From: Candidatus Neomicrothrix sp. UBA7388
Lineage (GTDB): Bacteria; Actinomycetota; Acidimicrobiia; Acidimicrobiales; Poriferisodalaceae
DNA: 12,017 nucleotides
Assembly (NCBI GenBank): GCA_002470695.1
Contig: DKNM01000020.1
Coordinates: forward strand, 1-12,017
Reading direction: 5' to 3'
The notes under the pieces: model-generated
What the model saw: only the letters and a program-made list of their open reading frames with translations
Database searches by the model: none
Told to the model about the DNA's origin: nothing
In this document: one piece after another, positions 1 through 5,658 of the stretch
Layout of the letters: the number at the start of each line of letters is the position of its first letter
How positions within the stretch are numbered: the first letter of the stretch is position 1
Program-made: the position numbers and the translations under genes

Positions 1-1514
1 AGCCCCATGCGACCAATTACGCCTACTGAATAAGACTCGATAAGAACATCTGCCCATTCAACGAGCTCTTCCATAATTGCCCTGGAAGCCGGTTGGCTTA
101 AATCGATGGCAAGAGAGCGTTTCGACGCGTTAATGGACAAATAACTTAGAGAGTTGTCTGCTCCGGCCTCGTTTGCGACGAAAGGACCCGCACCTCGCAT
201 AATGCATGGCTTCAGTTCTGATTCGATTCTCAACACGTCGGCCCCGAAATCGCCCATTATTCGGGAGGCATAGGGACCAGCTATTGCCCATGTCATATCA
301 AGCACCTTGACACCTTCAAGAGGGTCTGCCGATGTTTGGGCCAAGTCCGCCGCTGGGTAATTCCAATCGCGCCCTTCATCGAAGCTGTGCTCTCCAAGTC
401 TTGGGGCCCGGTTCTTGGTTGCCAAAGTAGCGTCACTGAGTCGCGCTATCGGGCCTGCGAACCTAGTGCCTTCAATATCGCTCCAAAAGTGACGTTCTAC
501 TGCGTGCTCCATTTCAAGAAGGTCGGTGGTTGTGTTAATTGGTCCGAGAAGCAGGTTTCTTTCTAAGGCGCCACTCAGTAACTGCTCCTTGGTCTTAGTC
601 TTCGTGAACTCATTAATCGCCTCGGCGCCCCGATTGAGCAGCGCCGGTGCACGTGGATCGGATAGAAGTTGCGTGCCAAAACCAATCCAATCAACATCAA
701 GAAACTCTTGTGGGCACATTCCCTCTTCATCCATCCACCTGAATAAACGAGTGTTGTAGGGACCAACTGTCGGTCCAACTAAAAAGACAATTGAGACGTA
801 GCCATCGGCCGCCTCGTAGACAAGTTTCAGCGTGATTGGGCCAATTTCTGCACCGCCCGACAGCCGTCGAGCACTAGGAGCGCCCGCAAATGGCGAAAGC
901 ATTTGATACTGCGTCGCGAACAAATAACTGTGTTGAGCCGCCACATCAACGTGCTGACCGGCGCCCGAAGCGTCACGTTGCCTTAAGGCCAGAAGAATCC
1001 CACACAGCGCATCAGATGCGGCAAAATGCCAAGTTTGAGGTATCGAAAGCCGCACAGGGGCCCGGTCGCGATCACCCGTTATGCCCAACGTTCCGCTGGC
1101 TGCTGTATTTACGATATCGCTGCTAGCCCAATCTGATTTCGGACCGGTCAATCCAAAGCCAGAGATGCTAGCGGTAACCAAATGGGGGTGCTTGGCCCGA
1201 AGTTGCTCCAGGTCAAGCCCCAGAGGAGTTGATGCCACAATTGCGTCGGCGGTCGCGGCTAGCTCATCGAAACGTTCCATGTCGCTGCTCTGAGTTAGAT
1301 CTAAGACCAAGGAATGCTTACCTCGGTTATAGGCCCAATGGGTCAATGATTTTTCAGGATCTTTTTTATTACCAGCGAATGGCATTTGAAAACGAGAGCG
1401 CTGCCCACCGGGCGGCTCAATCGCGATTACTTCTGCTCCTAGCTGCGCCAAGACCATTCCACAGAAGTGGCCTCTGTCGTCCGATAAATCTAATATTCGG
1501 TATCTCTCCAGCAC
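1..1514 (-). CDS. Tandem-domain class III (CaiB/BaiF) CoA-transferase, 3' end cut off by window
   Basis: The minus strand is open without interruption from a GTG at 1514 to the window edge (504 codons seen; the C-terminus lies outside). Residues about 2-380 form one complete CaiB/BaiF unit: RILDLSDDRGHFCG at the start, LGAEVIAIEPPGG, a K/R-rich NRGKHSLVLDL segment, SGFGLTGP near 118-125, GAGQHVDVAAQHS at 185-196, and the APRLGEHS ending near 370-377. A second unit starts near residue 398 (PLEGVKVLDMTWAIAGPYAS, then GADVLRIES and INASKRSLAIDL), so this is a fused two-domain protein, probably around 800 residues in full. These enzymes move CoA between acyl-CoAs and carboxylic acids. In domain 1 the residue that aligns with the catalytic Asp of formyl-CoA transferase is His195, so domain 1 may be inactive. 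GTG 1514 is the only reasonable start after the in-frame TAG upstream. The gene follows the hotdog gene by 87 bp on the same strand, so they are probably co-transcribed. The substrate is unknown. Confidence 0.9.
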   Translation of the reverse strand, partial: MLERYRILDLSDDRGHFCGMVLAQLGAEVIAIEPPGGQRSRFQMPFAGNKKDPEKSLTHWAYNRGKHSLVLDLTQSSDMERFDELAATADAIVASTPLGLDLEQLRAKHPHLVTASISGFGLTGPKSDWASSDIVNTAASGTLGITGDRDRAPVRLSIPQTWHFAASDALCGILLALRQRDASGAGQHVDVAAQHSYLFATQYQMLSPFAGAPSARRLSGGAEIGPITLKLVYEAADGYVSIVFLVGPTVGPYNTRLFRWMDEEGMCPQEFLDVDWIGFGTQLLSDPRAPALLNRGAEAINEFTKTKTKEQLLSGALERNLLLGPINTTTDLLEMEHAVERHFWSDIEGTRFAGPIARLSDATLATKNRAPRLGEHSFDEGRDWNYPAADLAQTSADPLEGVKVLDMTWAIAGPYASRIMGDFGADVLRIESELKPCIMRGAGPFVANEAGADNSLSYLSINASKRSLAIDLSQPASRAIMEELVEWADVLIESYSVGVIGRMG

Positions 1515-1601
1515 CCTGCAAAACCCCGCCCTATGAAGAACCCCGGTCGAACTCTATTGGTTTTGACGCAAGCAGGCCGCTTTGTTTCAAATAGACATCA
1601 T

Positions 1602-2018
1602 TTACGCAACAGGCAACGAATAGGTCCCTTGACCCACTGAGACTATTTTCTCTTTATTCGAATCGCACCATAGCGAAACCGAACCCACGACACTGCGCCT
1701 AGTGTGACCCTGCAGCTGAGCGCGAGCGAAAAGACGCTCACCAAGAGCGGGTCGAAGGTAGCGAATTGACAGCTCACTAGTCACAGACATCTCCTCGTAC
1801 CGCCCGATCGCGTGAAAGGTCAAAAACCATAGCGCTCCATCCGCCAATCGGAATTGGTCCGGTCCCGAAATGTATCCACCTGGTCGTCTTGCGATACCAC
1901 TCAAGTCATATTCCGCTACGGCGAAATCGGATCCAATCTCAACGCAACGACTGCCTAACTCGGGATAACAGTTATTGACAAAGGAGTTGACACCATCAGG
2001 GTCTATTTGGCTGGACAC
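1602..2018 (-). CDS. PaaI-type hotdog-fold acyl-CoA thioesterase
   Basis: This 138-residue protein has the length and layout of the PaaI/YdiI hotdog family. The signature segment is RRPGGYISGPDQFRLADGAL at residues 45-64: a GG turn, then SGP, then an AD at the head of the central hotdog helix, where the catalytic acid normally sits (Asp60 is the candidate). A T-x-x-L-x-I-x-Y-L-x-P strand follows at about 80-90. Family members hydrolyse acyl-CoA thioesters in the cytoplasm, often removing dead-end CoA esters in aromatic or fatty acid catabolism. The start is GTG at 2018, supported by AAGGTG five bases upstream. It lies directly upstream of the tandem CoA-transferase on the same strand, which supports a CoA-ester role. 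The exact acyl group cannot be told from the sequence. Confidence 0.85.
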   Translation of the reverse strand: MSSQIDPDGVNSFVNNCYPELGSRCVEIGSDFAVAEYDLSGIARRPGGYISGPDQFRLADGALWFLTFHAIGRYEEMSVTSELSIRYLRPALGERLFARAQLQGHTRRSVVGSVSLWCDSNKEKIVSVGQGTYSLPVA

Positions 2019-2125
2019 TGGCGCACCTTAGGCTAAATGGGTTACTAACGCGCCATAAATTAGAAGATGGCCACTATAGGCAATATTCGGAGTAGACCGA
2101 AGTGCCGAGTCGAGGCTTGGTCAAG

Positions 2126-2137
2126 TTCACTAGTGAA
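2126..2137. promoter_or_regulatory. Perfect 12-bp palindrome in divergent promoter region (candidate operator)
   Basis: TTCACTAGTGAA is a perfect 12-bp palindrome in the 189-bp gap between the divergent hotdog gene (starts 2018, minus) and membrane-protein gene (starts 2208, plus). It lies 28 bp upstream of a possible -10 (TAAAAT, 2165-2170) for the plus-strand gene. On the other strand a TATAGT at 2078-2073 could serve as the -10 for the hotdog/CoA-transferase operon. No clear -35 is seen for either. An operator is an inference from position and symmetry only. Confidence 0.35.
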
Positions 2138-2207
2138 TAACTCATATATCGAGAACCCGTAATCTAAAATCAATATGAACTTTGCTCAGCAACTTTCAGG
2201 AGAAATC

Positions 2208-2636
2208 ATGGACTTCCAAAAGCTAGAGCGCCGTTTTCAACTAATGCTTACCAGCGGGCCGATCCTTCTTCTTTTCCTGATATTCGCTCCTTGGCATCAA
2301 TTCGGAAGCGGTCAGTGGGGAATTTCGCAATCCGCCATACAAGCCCCAAATGCGCTCCTCGGCGTGATCGCTCTTCTAGCGCTCGTGATCTCGCTAATGG
2401 TTTGTTTTGCTCAAGCTACGGGAAGTGACAAACTTCCTGATAGCCCCAAAGGGAAAACTTGGGAAGAAGTTCTTCTGATAGTGAACGCTGTATTAGTGGG
2501 ATCGTTACTGCTTAAGTTAATTCTCGAAACTTCGTTTTTGGGTTGGGGCGCATGGGGTTGCATCATCGCCGGAGCCGTCCATCTCTACGGCGCTTACGTC
2601 GGCTACAAAGCAATGCCTACCAGTCCAGCTCCATAA
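2208..2636 (+). CDS. Small four-helix integral membrane protein of unknown function
   Basis: 142 residues from ATG 2208. This start is preferred over an in-frame ATG at 2175 because AGGAGA (2198-2203) sits four bases upstream of 2208. Four hydrophobic segments are visible at about residues 15-29, 47-69, 86-108 and 113-134. A short cationic N-terminus (KLERRF) suggests the N-terminus faces the cytoplasm. A polar loop (GSDKLPDSPKGK) separates helices 2 and 3. The FAPWHQFG after helix 1 resembles the PW motif seen in many small actinobacterial membrane proteins. I recognise no functional family. Its last 20 bases overlap the 3' end of the convergent SHOCT gene, so transcription of the two may interfere. 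Confidence 0.75.
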   Translation: MDFQKLERRFQLMLTSGPILLLFLIFAPWHQFGSGQWGISQSAIQAPNALLGVIALLALVISLMVCFAQATGSDKLPDSPKGKTWEEVLLIVNAVLVGSLLLKLILETSFLGWGAWGCIIAGAVHLYGAYVGYKAMPTSPAP

Positions 2637-3333
2637 GCTCCCCTAGATCAAAATCGGGCAACTGCGCAGCACAGTCGAAAATATTACCGAGAATCGGTAG
2701 GAGAAGACGAGCCGTCGCACCGTTCTCGATCTCAAGCTCGTCCATAGGAGCAGCGAGCAGTTCCACCAATTCTCCTTCGGAGAGATCGTCTAGCGCGCAG
2801 TCAAAGAGAGCGACATCAACTTCGGCCCCCTCCGCCATACCAAGGGCTGCCAACTCTTTCAGGTCAACGCAGTCGCTCATCGATTCAAAAAAAGGTAAGG
2901 CCAGTTCAGGTGGAAGCTCTTCCGCCATCATCCACCCATCGTCGCGATCGTTAAGCGCCGCCAAACCGACTCGATCCACAAAGTTGTTTCCCACGCATCG
3001 TGCGTCCGACGAAGAGAAGCCAACTTCACCCAGTCCGCCAAAGTCCGACACTGCGCCAGTGGACACAAATTGATTCACGAAAGCTTGTTCTTCAGGCGGC
3101 AACTGATTCGACGACCCGGACAACGAAGAGTAGAGCCCGAACGCTGCACCGCACACCAATAACGTGACGACAACTGTCATGGTGATCAAGCGCTTTTTTT
3201 CTTCAGCGTCCGGAAGTTTCTGACTCTCCGGAGCTAATAGTTGCGCCTTGAGGGCATCGAACTCCTCAGCGTTGATCTCACCAGAATCTCGAAGTGCGAC
3301 CAATCGCTCTAGATCATTAATTTCTGAGGACAT
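2617..3333 (-). CDS. SHOCT-domain, single-pass membrane protein with duplicated Cys-bounded exported domain
   Basis: 238 residues from ATG 3333. Residues 7-33 (LERLVALRDSGEINAEEFDA and onward) match the SHOCT motif, a short oligomerisation/binding helix pair, here at the N-terminus. One transmembrane helix follows at about 49-70 (after EEKKR, so the N-terminus is probably cytoplasmic). The rest, about 72-238, is acidic and presumably outside the membrane. It carries four cysteines at 113, 155, 179 and 221, spaced 42-24-42. The two 43-residue Cys-to-Cys blocks end alike (LPFFESMSDC and LPILGNIFDC), which points to an internal repeat and possible disulfides. The Shine-Dalgarno is weak (AGAAGG, ten bases from ATG). 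Its 3' end overlaps the convergent membrane-protein gene by 20 bp. Function is unknown; a cell-envelope sensor or structural protein is possible. Confidence 0.8.
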   Translation of the reverse strand: MSSEINDLERLVALRDSGEINAEEFDALKAQLLAPESQKLPDAEEKKRLITMTVVVTLLVCGAAFGLYSSLSGSSNQLPPEEQAFVNQFVSTGAVSDFGGLGEVGFSSSDARCVGNNFVDRVGLAALNDRDDGWMMAEELPPELALPFFESMSDCVDLKELAALGMAEGAEVDVALFDCALDDLSEGELVELLAAPMDELEIENGATARLLLPILGNIFDCAAQLPDFDLGELMELDW

Positions 3334-3544
3334 GACTGCTGAGCCTTCTTGAGATAACAGTTACCAAACATCTTCAAGTAGACCACCTAGATCATGGAAT
3401 TGAAATACTCACTCTCAGCTTCTCTCCAGGTCTATGCCTAACGGGACGATTGCAAATTTCGTTAAAAGAAATAGGCAAGCTCGAGGATCTGTAACGAACG
3501 AGGCAATAGATTCTGCAAATAACTCAATTACCAAAGGTGGAGTA

Positions 3545-3832
3545 ATGAAATTCGTACAGATAATGGAACAAACCGGCGACGTCGAGGAAGCGCGTGCTGA
3601 AATCGAGGGTTACTTCAACTCGGCCGACACTGAAACTAAAGTCAAAAAATTAATGCTGTGCACCGATCGAGATGTTCCGGGCAAAATGGTCACAATTGTT
3701 GAGTTTGAATCATGGGATACAGCGACCGACAACAACGAGCTAGACGCTACCCAAGAAGGCGCCGCCGAGGCCCAAGCGACCACTGACATCACCTACCAAA
3801 ATCTTGATGTGCATCATGAATGGGTTCGGTAG
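3545..3832 (+). CDS. Small dimeric alpha/beta-barrel (ABM-like) protein
   Basis: 95 residues from ATG 3545. An in-frame ATG at 3434 would add 37 low-complexity polar residues, but the strong Shine-Dalgarno AAGGTGGAG (3534-3542) fixes the start at 3545. The pattern is beta (MKFVQIMEQ), helix (VEEARAEIEGYF), beta (KKLMLCTDRDVPGKMVTIVE), a WDTATDNNE segment, an acidic/alanine helix and a final NLDVHHEWVR. This matches a widespread actinobacterial family of ferredoxin-like DABB proteins with the CADRD-x-PG-x-x-x-x-IVEF signature (here CTDRDVPGKMVTIVEF). The function of the family is not established. Some DABB proteins are monooxygenases or bind small ligands, but no catalytic residue can be assigned here. 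It is followed after 61 bp by another DABB-fold gene. Confidence 0.82.
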   Translation: MKFVQIMEQTGDVEEARAEIEGYFNSADTETKVKKLMLCTDRDVPGKMVTIVEFESWDTATDNNELDATQEGAAEAQATTDITYQNLDVHHEWVR

Positions 3833-3849
3833 GTCGGTCCTGGACGGTC

Positions 3850-3865
3850 AATGAGATTTCTCATT
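3850..3865 (+). terminator. Short AT-rich hairpin between the two DABB-fold genes (weak terminator candidate)
   Basis: AATGAG (3850-3855), loop ATTT, CTCATT (3860-3865) is a perfect 6-bp stem lying 17 bases after the stop of the 3545 gene. No run of T follows, and the stem is AT-rich, so it is at best a weak terminator or processing site. It sits just upstream of the -10 element of the next gene. Confidence 0.25.
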
Positions 3866-3881
3866 TAGCGCAGCTAGAACT

Positions 3882-3887
3882 TACTAT
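3882..3887 (+). promoter_or_regulatory. -10 element of an apparently leaderless promoter
   Basis: TACTAT fits the actinobacterial TANNNT -10 pattern and ends six bases before the ATG at 3894. Transcription would then start at or next to the A of the start codon, giving a leaderless mRNA for the NIPSNAP-family gene. No convincing -35 is present. The absence of a good Shine-Dalgarno (only GGGG directly before the ATG) fits this reading. Confidence 0.4.
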
Positions 3888-3893
3888 TGGGGC

Positions 3894-4226
3894 ATGAACA
3901 ACCTCGAACTTTATGAACGCCGAACTTACGAAGTGTCGGTTGGGCAAATGCCGAAAGTTTTGGAGCTCTATTCGTCTCAGGGTTGGCCGGCTCTCGAAGC
4001 CGGAGGTCATTCAAGTTTTCTGGTTGGCTACTTTGTCTCTGATACTGGCCCCTTGCACCAACTAATTCATATTTGGCGTTTCGCTAGCGACGCAGAGCGT
4101 AGAGATTTTTGGTCCAACCTCTTTGAGGACAGCGCGTTCATGACATTCGCTGCTCAGCTTCGACCTCTCCTGCAGCGACAAGAGATTCAACTGATGCGGT
4201 CTGCGCCATGGGGACCTCGCCCTTAA
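3894..4226 (+). CDS. NIPSNAP-family protein
   Basis: 110 residues, the usual size of single-domain bacterial NIPSNAP proteins. The opening ELYERRTYEVSVGQMPKVLE matches the family start (ELRTY-x-x-x-x-G-x-x-x-x-x-L). It is followed by G-H-S-x-F-L-V-G-Y-F at 38-47, a G-P-L-H-Q-L-I-H-I-W-R-F block at 52-63, D-A-E-R-R-D at 66-71, and a RPLLQRQEIQLMRSAPWGP ending. The fold is a dimeric ferredoxin-like alpha/beta barrel. Biochemical roles of bacterial members are mostly unknown; they often sit next to catabolic genes. It seems to be read from its own leaderless promoter (TACTAT at 3882). The next gene (cold-shock protein) begins 126 bp later. Confidence 0.85.
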   Translation: MNNLELYERRTYEVSVGQMPKVLELYSSQGWPALEAGGHSSFLVGYFVSDTGPLHQLIHIWRFASDAERRDFWSNLFEDSAFMTFAAQLRPLLQRQEIQLMRSAPWGPRP

Positions 4227-4288
4227 GCCAAAATAATTTGAGAAGAAGAAAAAGAATTCGTTATTGGGCATTCCTTTCTGGTGCTCAG

Positions 4289-4346
4289 ACCCTTATCGTC
4301 AAGGGGTACGAAATTTTCGTTTAGTCGTACAGAAAGAAATTGAGGG
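4289..4346 (+). promoter_or_regulatory. Structured 5' leader of the cold-shock gene with competing helices
   Basis: Several helices in the leader cannot all form at once. ACCCTT (4289-4294) can pair with AGGGGT (4302-4307). GTACGA (4306-4311) can pair with TCGTAC (4325-4330). ACGAA (4308-4312) can instead pair with TTCGT (4316-4320). CCCTT (4290-4294) can also pair with the GAGGG Shine-Dalgarno (4342-4346). Known cspA-type mRNAs use leader refolding as a temperature sensor. That this leader does the same is inference. Confidence 0.4.
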
Positions 4347-4352
4347 CAATCA

Positions 4353-4553
4353 ATGCCACAAGGAACAGTTAAGTTCTTCAATGCTCAGAAGGGCTTCGGA
4401 TTTATTTCACGCGAGGAAGGCGCCGACGTCTTCGTTCACTATTCAAATATCGAGGGCGCTGGCTACCGCTCTCTCGAAGAAGGCCAGACGGTCGAATTCG
4501 AGATTGGCGAAGGCCGCAAAGGCGACGAAGCTCAGAACGTACGGGTTGTTTAG
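4353..4553 (+). CDS. cspA: Cold-shock protein, CspA family
   Basis: 66 residues, the standard length for a single cold-shock domain. RNP1 is KGFGFI at 13-18 and RNP2 is VFVHY at 26-30 (Tyr instead of the more usual Phe). The opening GTVKFFN and the C-terminal block [20 protein letters not shown] are of the actinobacterial type. The protein binds single-stranded RNA or DNA and acts as an RNA chaperone in the cytoplasm. ATG 4353 is preceded by GAGGG at 4342-4346, six bases away. The 126-base upstream gap can form competing hairpins, and a strong hairpin terminator follows at 4592. Together these suggest a monocistronic, post-transcriptionally controlled gene. Whether it is cold-induced or constitutive cannot be told. 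Confidence 0.95.
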   Translation: MPQGTVKFFNAQKGFGFISREEGADVFVHYSNIEGAGYRSLEEGQTVEFEIGEGRKGDEAQNVRVV

Positions 4554-4591
4554 GTATACCTAATTCGCATTCTGCGACTAACAGCTTCAAT

Positions 4592-4620
4592 GTGAGTGCT
4601 GCGCACTCACTTCGATTTTT
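4592..4620 (+). terminator. Rho-independent terminator of the cold-shock gene
   Basis: GTGAGTGC (4592-4599), loop TGC, GCACTCAC (4603-4610) is a perfect 8-bp GC-rich stem, followed by TTCGATTTTT ending at 4620. It lies 38 bases after the stop codon of the cold-shock gene and is the clearest intrinsic-terminator-like element in the window. The T-run begins five bases after the stem, which is slightly displaced. Confidence 0.65.
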
Positions 4621-4633
4621 GCAAACTCTCTGG

Positions 4634-4655
4634 TCGACGCTAGTTCTAGCGTCGA
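4634..4655. other. Second perfect hairpin downstream of the cold-shock gene
   Basis: TCGACGCTA (4634-4642), loop GTTC, TAGCGTCGA (4647-4655) is a perfect 9-bp stem with a 4-base loop, 23 bases beyond the terminator stem. No T-run follows on the plus strand. It lies in a 253-bp gap without genes, so it could belong to a small RNA, a back-up terminator or a protein-binding site. Confidence 0.5.
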
Positions 4656-4692
4656 ATAGAGGGCGCGCTTAGACCACAAACACCTTCACCTA

Positions 4693-4710
4693 GTTGCGTG
4701 CTAACGCGAC
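4693..4710. other. Third hairpin downstream of the cold-shock gene
   Basis: GTTGCGT (4693-4699), loop GCTA, ACGCGAC (4704-4710) forms a 7-bp stem with one G-T pair. With the stems at 4592 and 4634 it makes three compact stem-loops in about 120 bp. Nearer the minus-strand gene, a looser imperfect stem (GAGGT 4759 with ACCTC 4804, CTGTGT 4765 with ACACAG 4790) could end transcription of that gene, but it has no T-run. Confidence 0.35.
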
Positions 4711-4806
4711 AAAGGACCCCGCGCCTGTGCTTCACTACCTGTTGCATAATGAGGTGTCGAGGTTCTGTGTTTGCGCCTATAACCGACACACACAGGTTCG
4801 TGGACC

Positions 4807-5124
4807 TCAGTCAGCTATGGCGTTGTACATGACGACTTGTTCTGCCATCCGTAAATCCGGATGAGCGGCAGCAACGTCTTTTTGGAGTTGCAGAAACCAA
4901 TCGCTCGCCGCAACTTGGTCCCAAAATTTTCCGTACTCCTCCATAGAAGCAAAATCAGTCACATAGATAGCCACTTCCATTCCTCCAGATCCTGCAACTG
5001 GTCGAAGTAGCCGTGGGTTTTTTGCGCCCCAGTTCTCATGCTGAACTTTCGCAGCTCGAGACCCCGCTTCAACGGCATGAATAGCTTGAGGGGTTCCTTC
5101 CCACCTTGTAGCGACAGTAATCAT
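4807..5124 (-). CDS. Small DABB-like hypothetical protein
   Basis: 105 residues from ATG 5124. The frame is open to an upstream GTG-type start at 5181, but AAGGAAGG sits just before 5124 and the upstream extension (MHLVAKLDLEDLLWMKGREM) looks like read-through of the leader, so 5124 is chosen. The protein begins with a beta strand (MITVATRWEG), then a helix (QAIHAVEAGSRAAKVQHENW), a second strand region (GMEVAIYVTDFAS), a helix with EEYGKFWDQVAASDWF, and a final strand (EQVVMYNAIAD). This beta-alpha-beta arrangement and length resemble ferredoxin-like DABB proteins, which usually act as dimers. No catalytic motif is recognised. It is the third small protein of this general type within 1.6 kb. 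Confidence 0.75.
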   Translation of the reverse strand: MITVATRWEGTPQAIHAVEAGSRAAKVQHENWGAKNPRLLRPVAGSGGMEVAIYVTDFASMEEYGKFWDQVAASDWFLQLQKDVAAAHPDLRMAEQVVMYNAIAD

Positions 5125-5268
5125 TTCCCTTCCTTTCATCCATAACAGGTCCTCTAAATCTAGCTTTGCTACTAAGTGCACTCACGGATTAAGGCCGGAT
5201 CTAGTTCTCTGAATAACGTGAAGGCACGTCGCCGACAGAGGTTGAGCAATTGCAAGTATTATTAAGCA

Positions 5269-5514
5269 ATGATGTTCGACCGGCGATTCGCCGGGGGCGC
5301 CCAAAGGTACATTCGCTTCAACGCTGATGGCTCCAAGTACGAACGAACCGTTTTCTTGGACCACCGCTTAGGTTGCCCTCATTTACACTTCGGCGATCCC
5401 GAGATACCAGACTGCGGGTGCGGTTCTCTGCAAGAGCTACGAAAACGCGACATTGAAGAAAAGAGTCCCTTGGAAAGGCTCCAGCATTTTCTCGCCCAGC
5501 TTTGTCGCCGTTGA
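5269..5514 (+). CDS. Possible small His/Cys-rich hypothetical protein
   Basis: 81 residues, not recognised. The composition is protein-like rather than shadow-like: YIRFNADGSKYERTVFLDHR at 14-33, then GCPHLHFGD and DCGCGS at 35-53, and an amphipathic C-terminal helix (LERLQHFLAQLCRR). The H and C cluster could bind a metal. There is no Shine-Dalgarno. A TATTAT at 5257-5262 ends six bases before ATG 5269, which would suit a leaderless transcript as proposed for the 3894 gene. A second ATG at 5272 is equally possible. The gene stands alone between a divergent minus-strand gene and the 5659 gene. It may not be real. Confidence 0.4.
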   Translation: MMFDRRFAGGAQRYIRFNADGSKYERTVFLDHRLGCPHLHFGDPEIPDCGCGSLQELRKRDIEEKSPLERLQHFLAQLCRR

Positions 5515-5658
5515 GTCCAACACGAATAGTCGCCTGCAACATGTAGGGTTCCTAACAGCTAGGAGAGATCTTGAAACTGCAGTGCCCCAGATACGCTCTT
5601 CCAGTGGCAACATGAGTAGCCCTTAATTCGATCCCCCAATAGTGAAGCCCCGACACAC

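Noticed and set aside
336..1594. Several plus-strand open frames of 70-121 codons
   Set aside because: They lie opposite a continuous CaiB/BaiF reading frame on the minus strand, and their translations are rich in R, S and C with no family likeness.
2543..3073. 176-codon plus-strand frame, very rich in Ser, Arg and Pro
   Set aside because: It is the antisense of the SHOCT gene; composition is typical of a shadow frame.
3434..3544. N-terminal extension of the DABB gene from an earlier ATG
   Set aside because: A strong Shine-Dalgarno at 3534-3542 and the family's usual N-terminus place the start at 3545.
4759..4808. Imperfect stem downstream of the 4807-5124 gene as a terminator
   Set aside because: It has large bulges and no T-run on the minus strand; mentioned only as a possibility.
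5318..5542. 74-codon minus-strand frame
   Set aside because: Arginine-rich with no recognisable feature; the plus-strand frame at 5269 looks more protein-like.
5550..5564. TCCTA-ACAGC-TAGGA mini-hairpin
   Set aside because: Five pairs with no T-run or conserved context; expected by chance.
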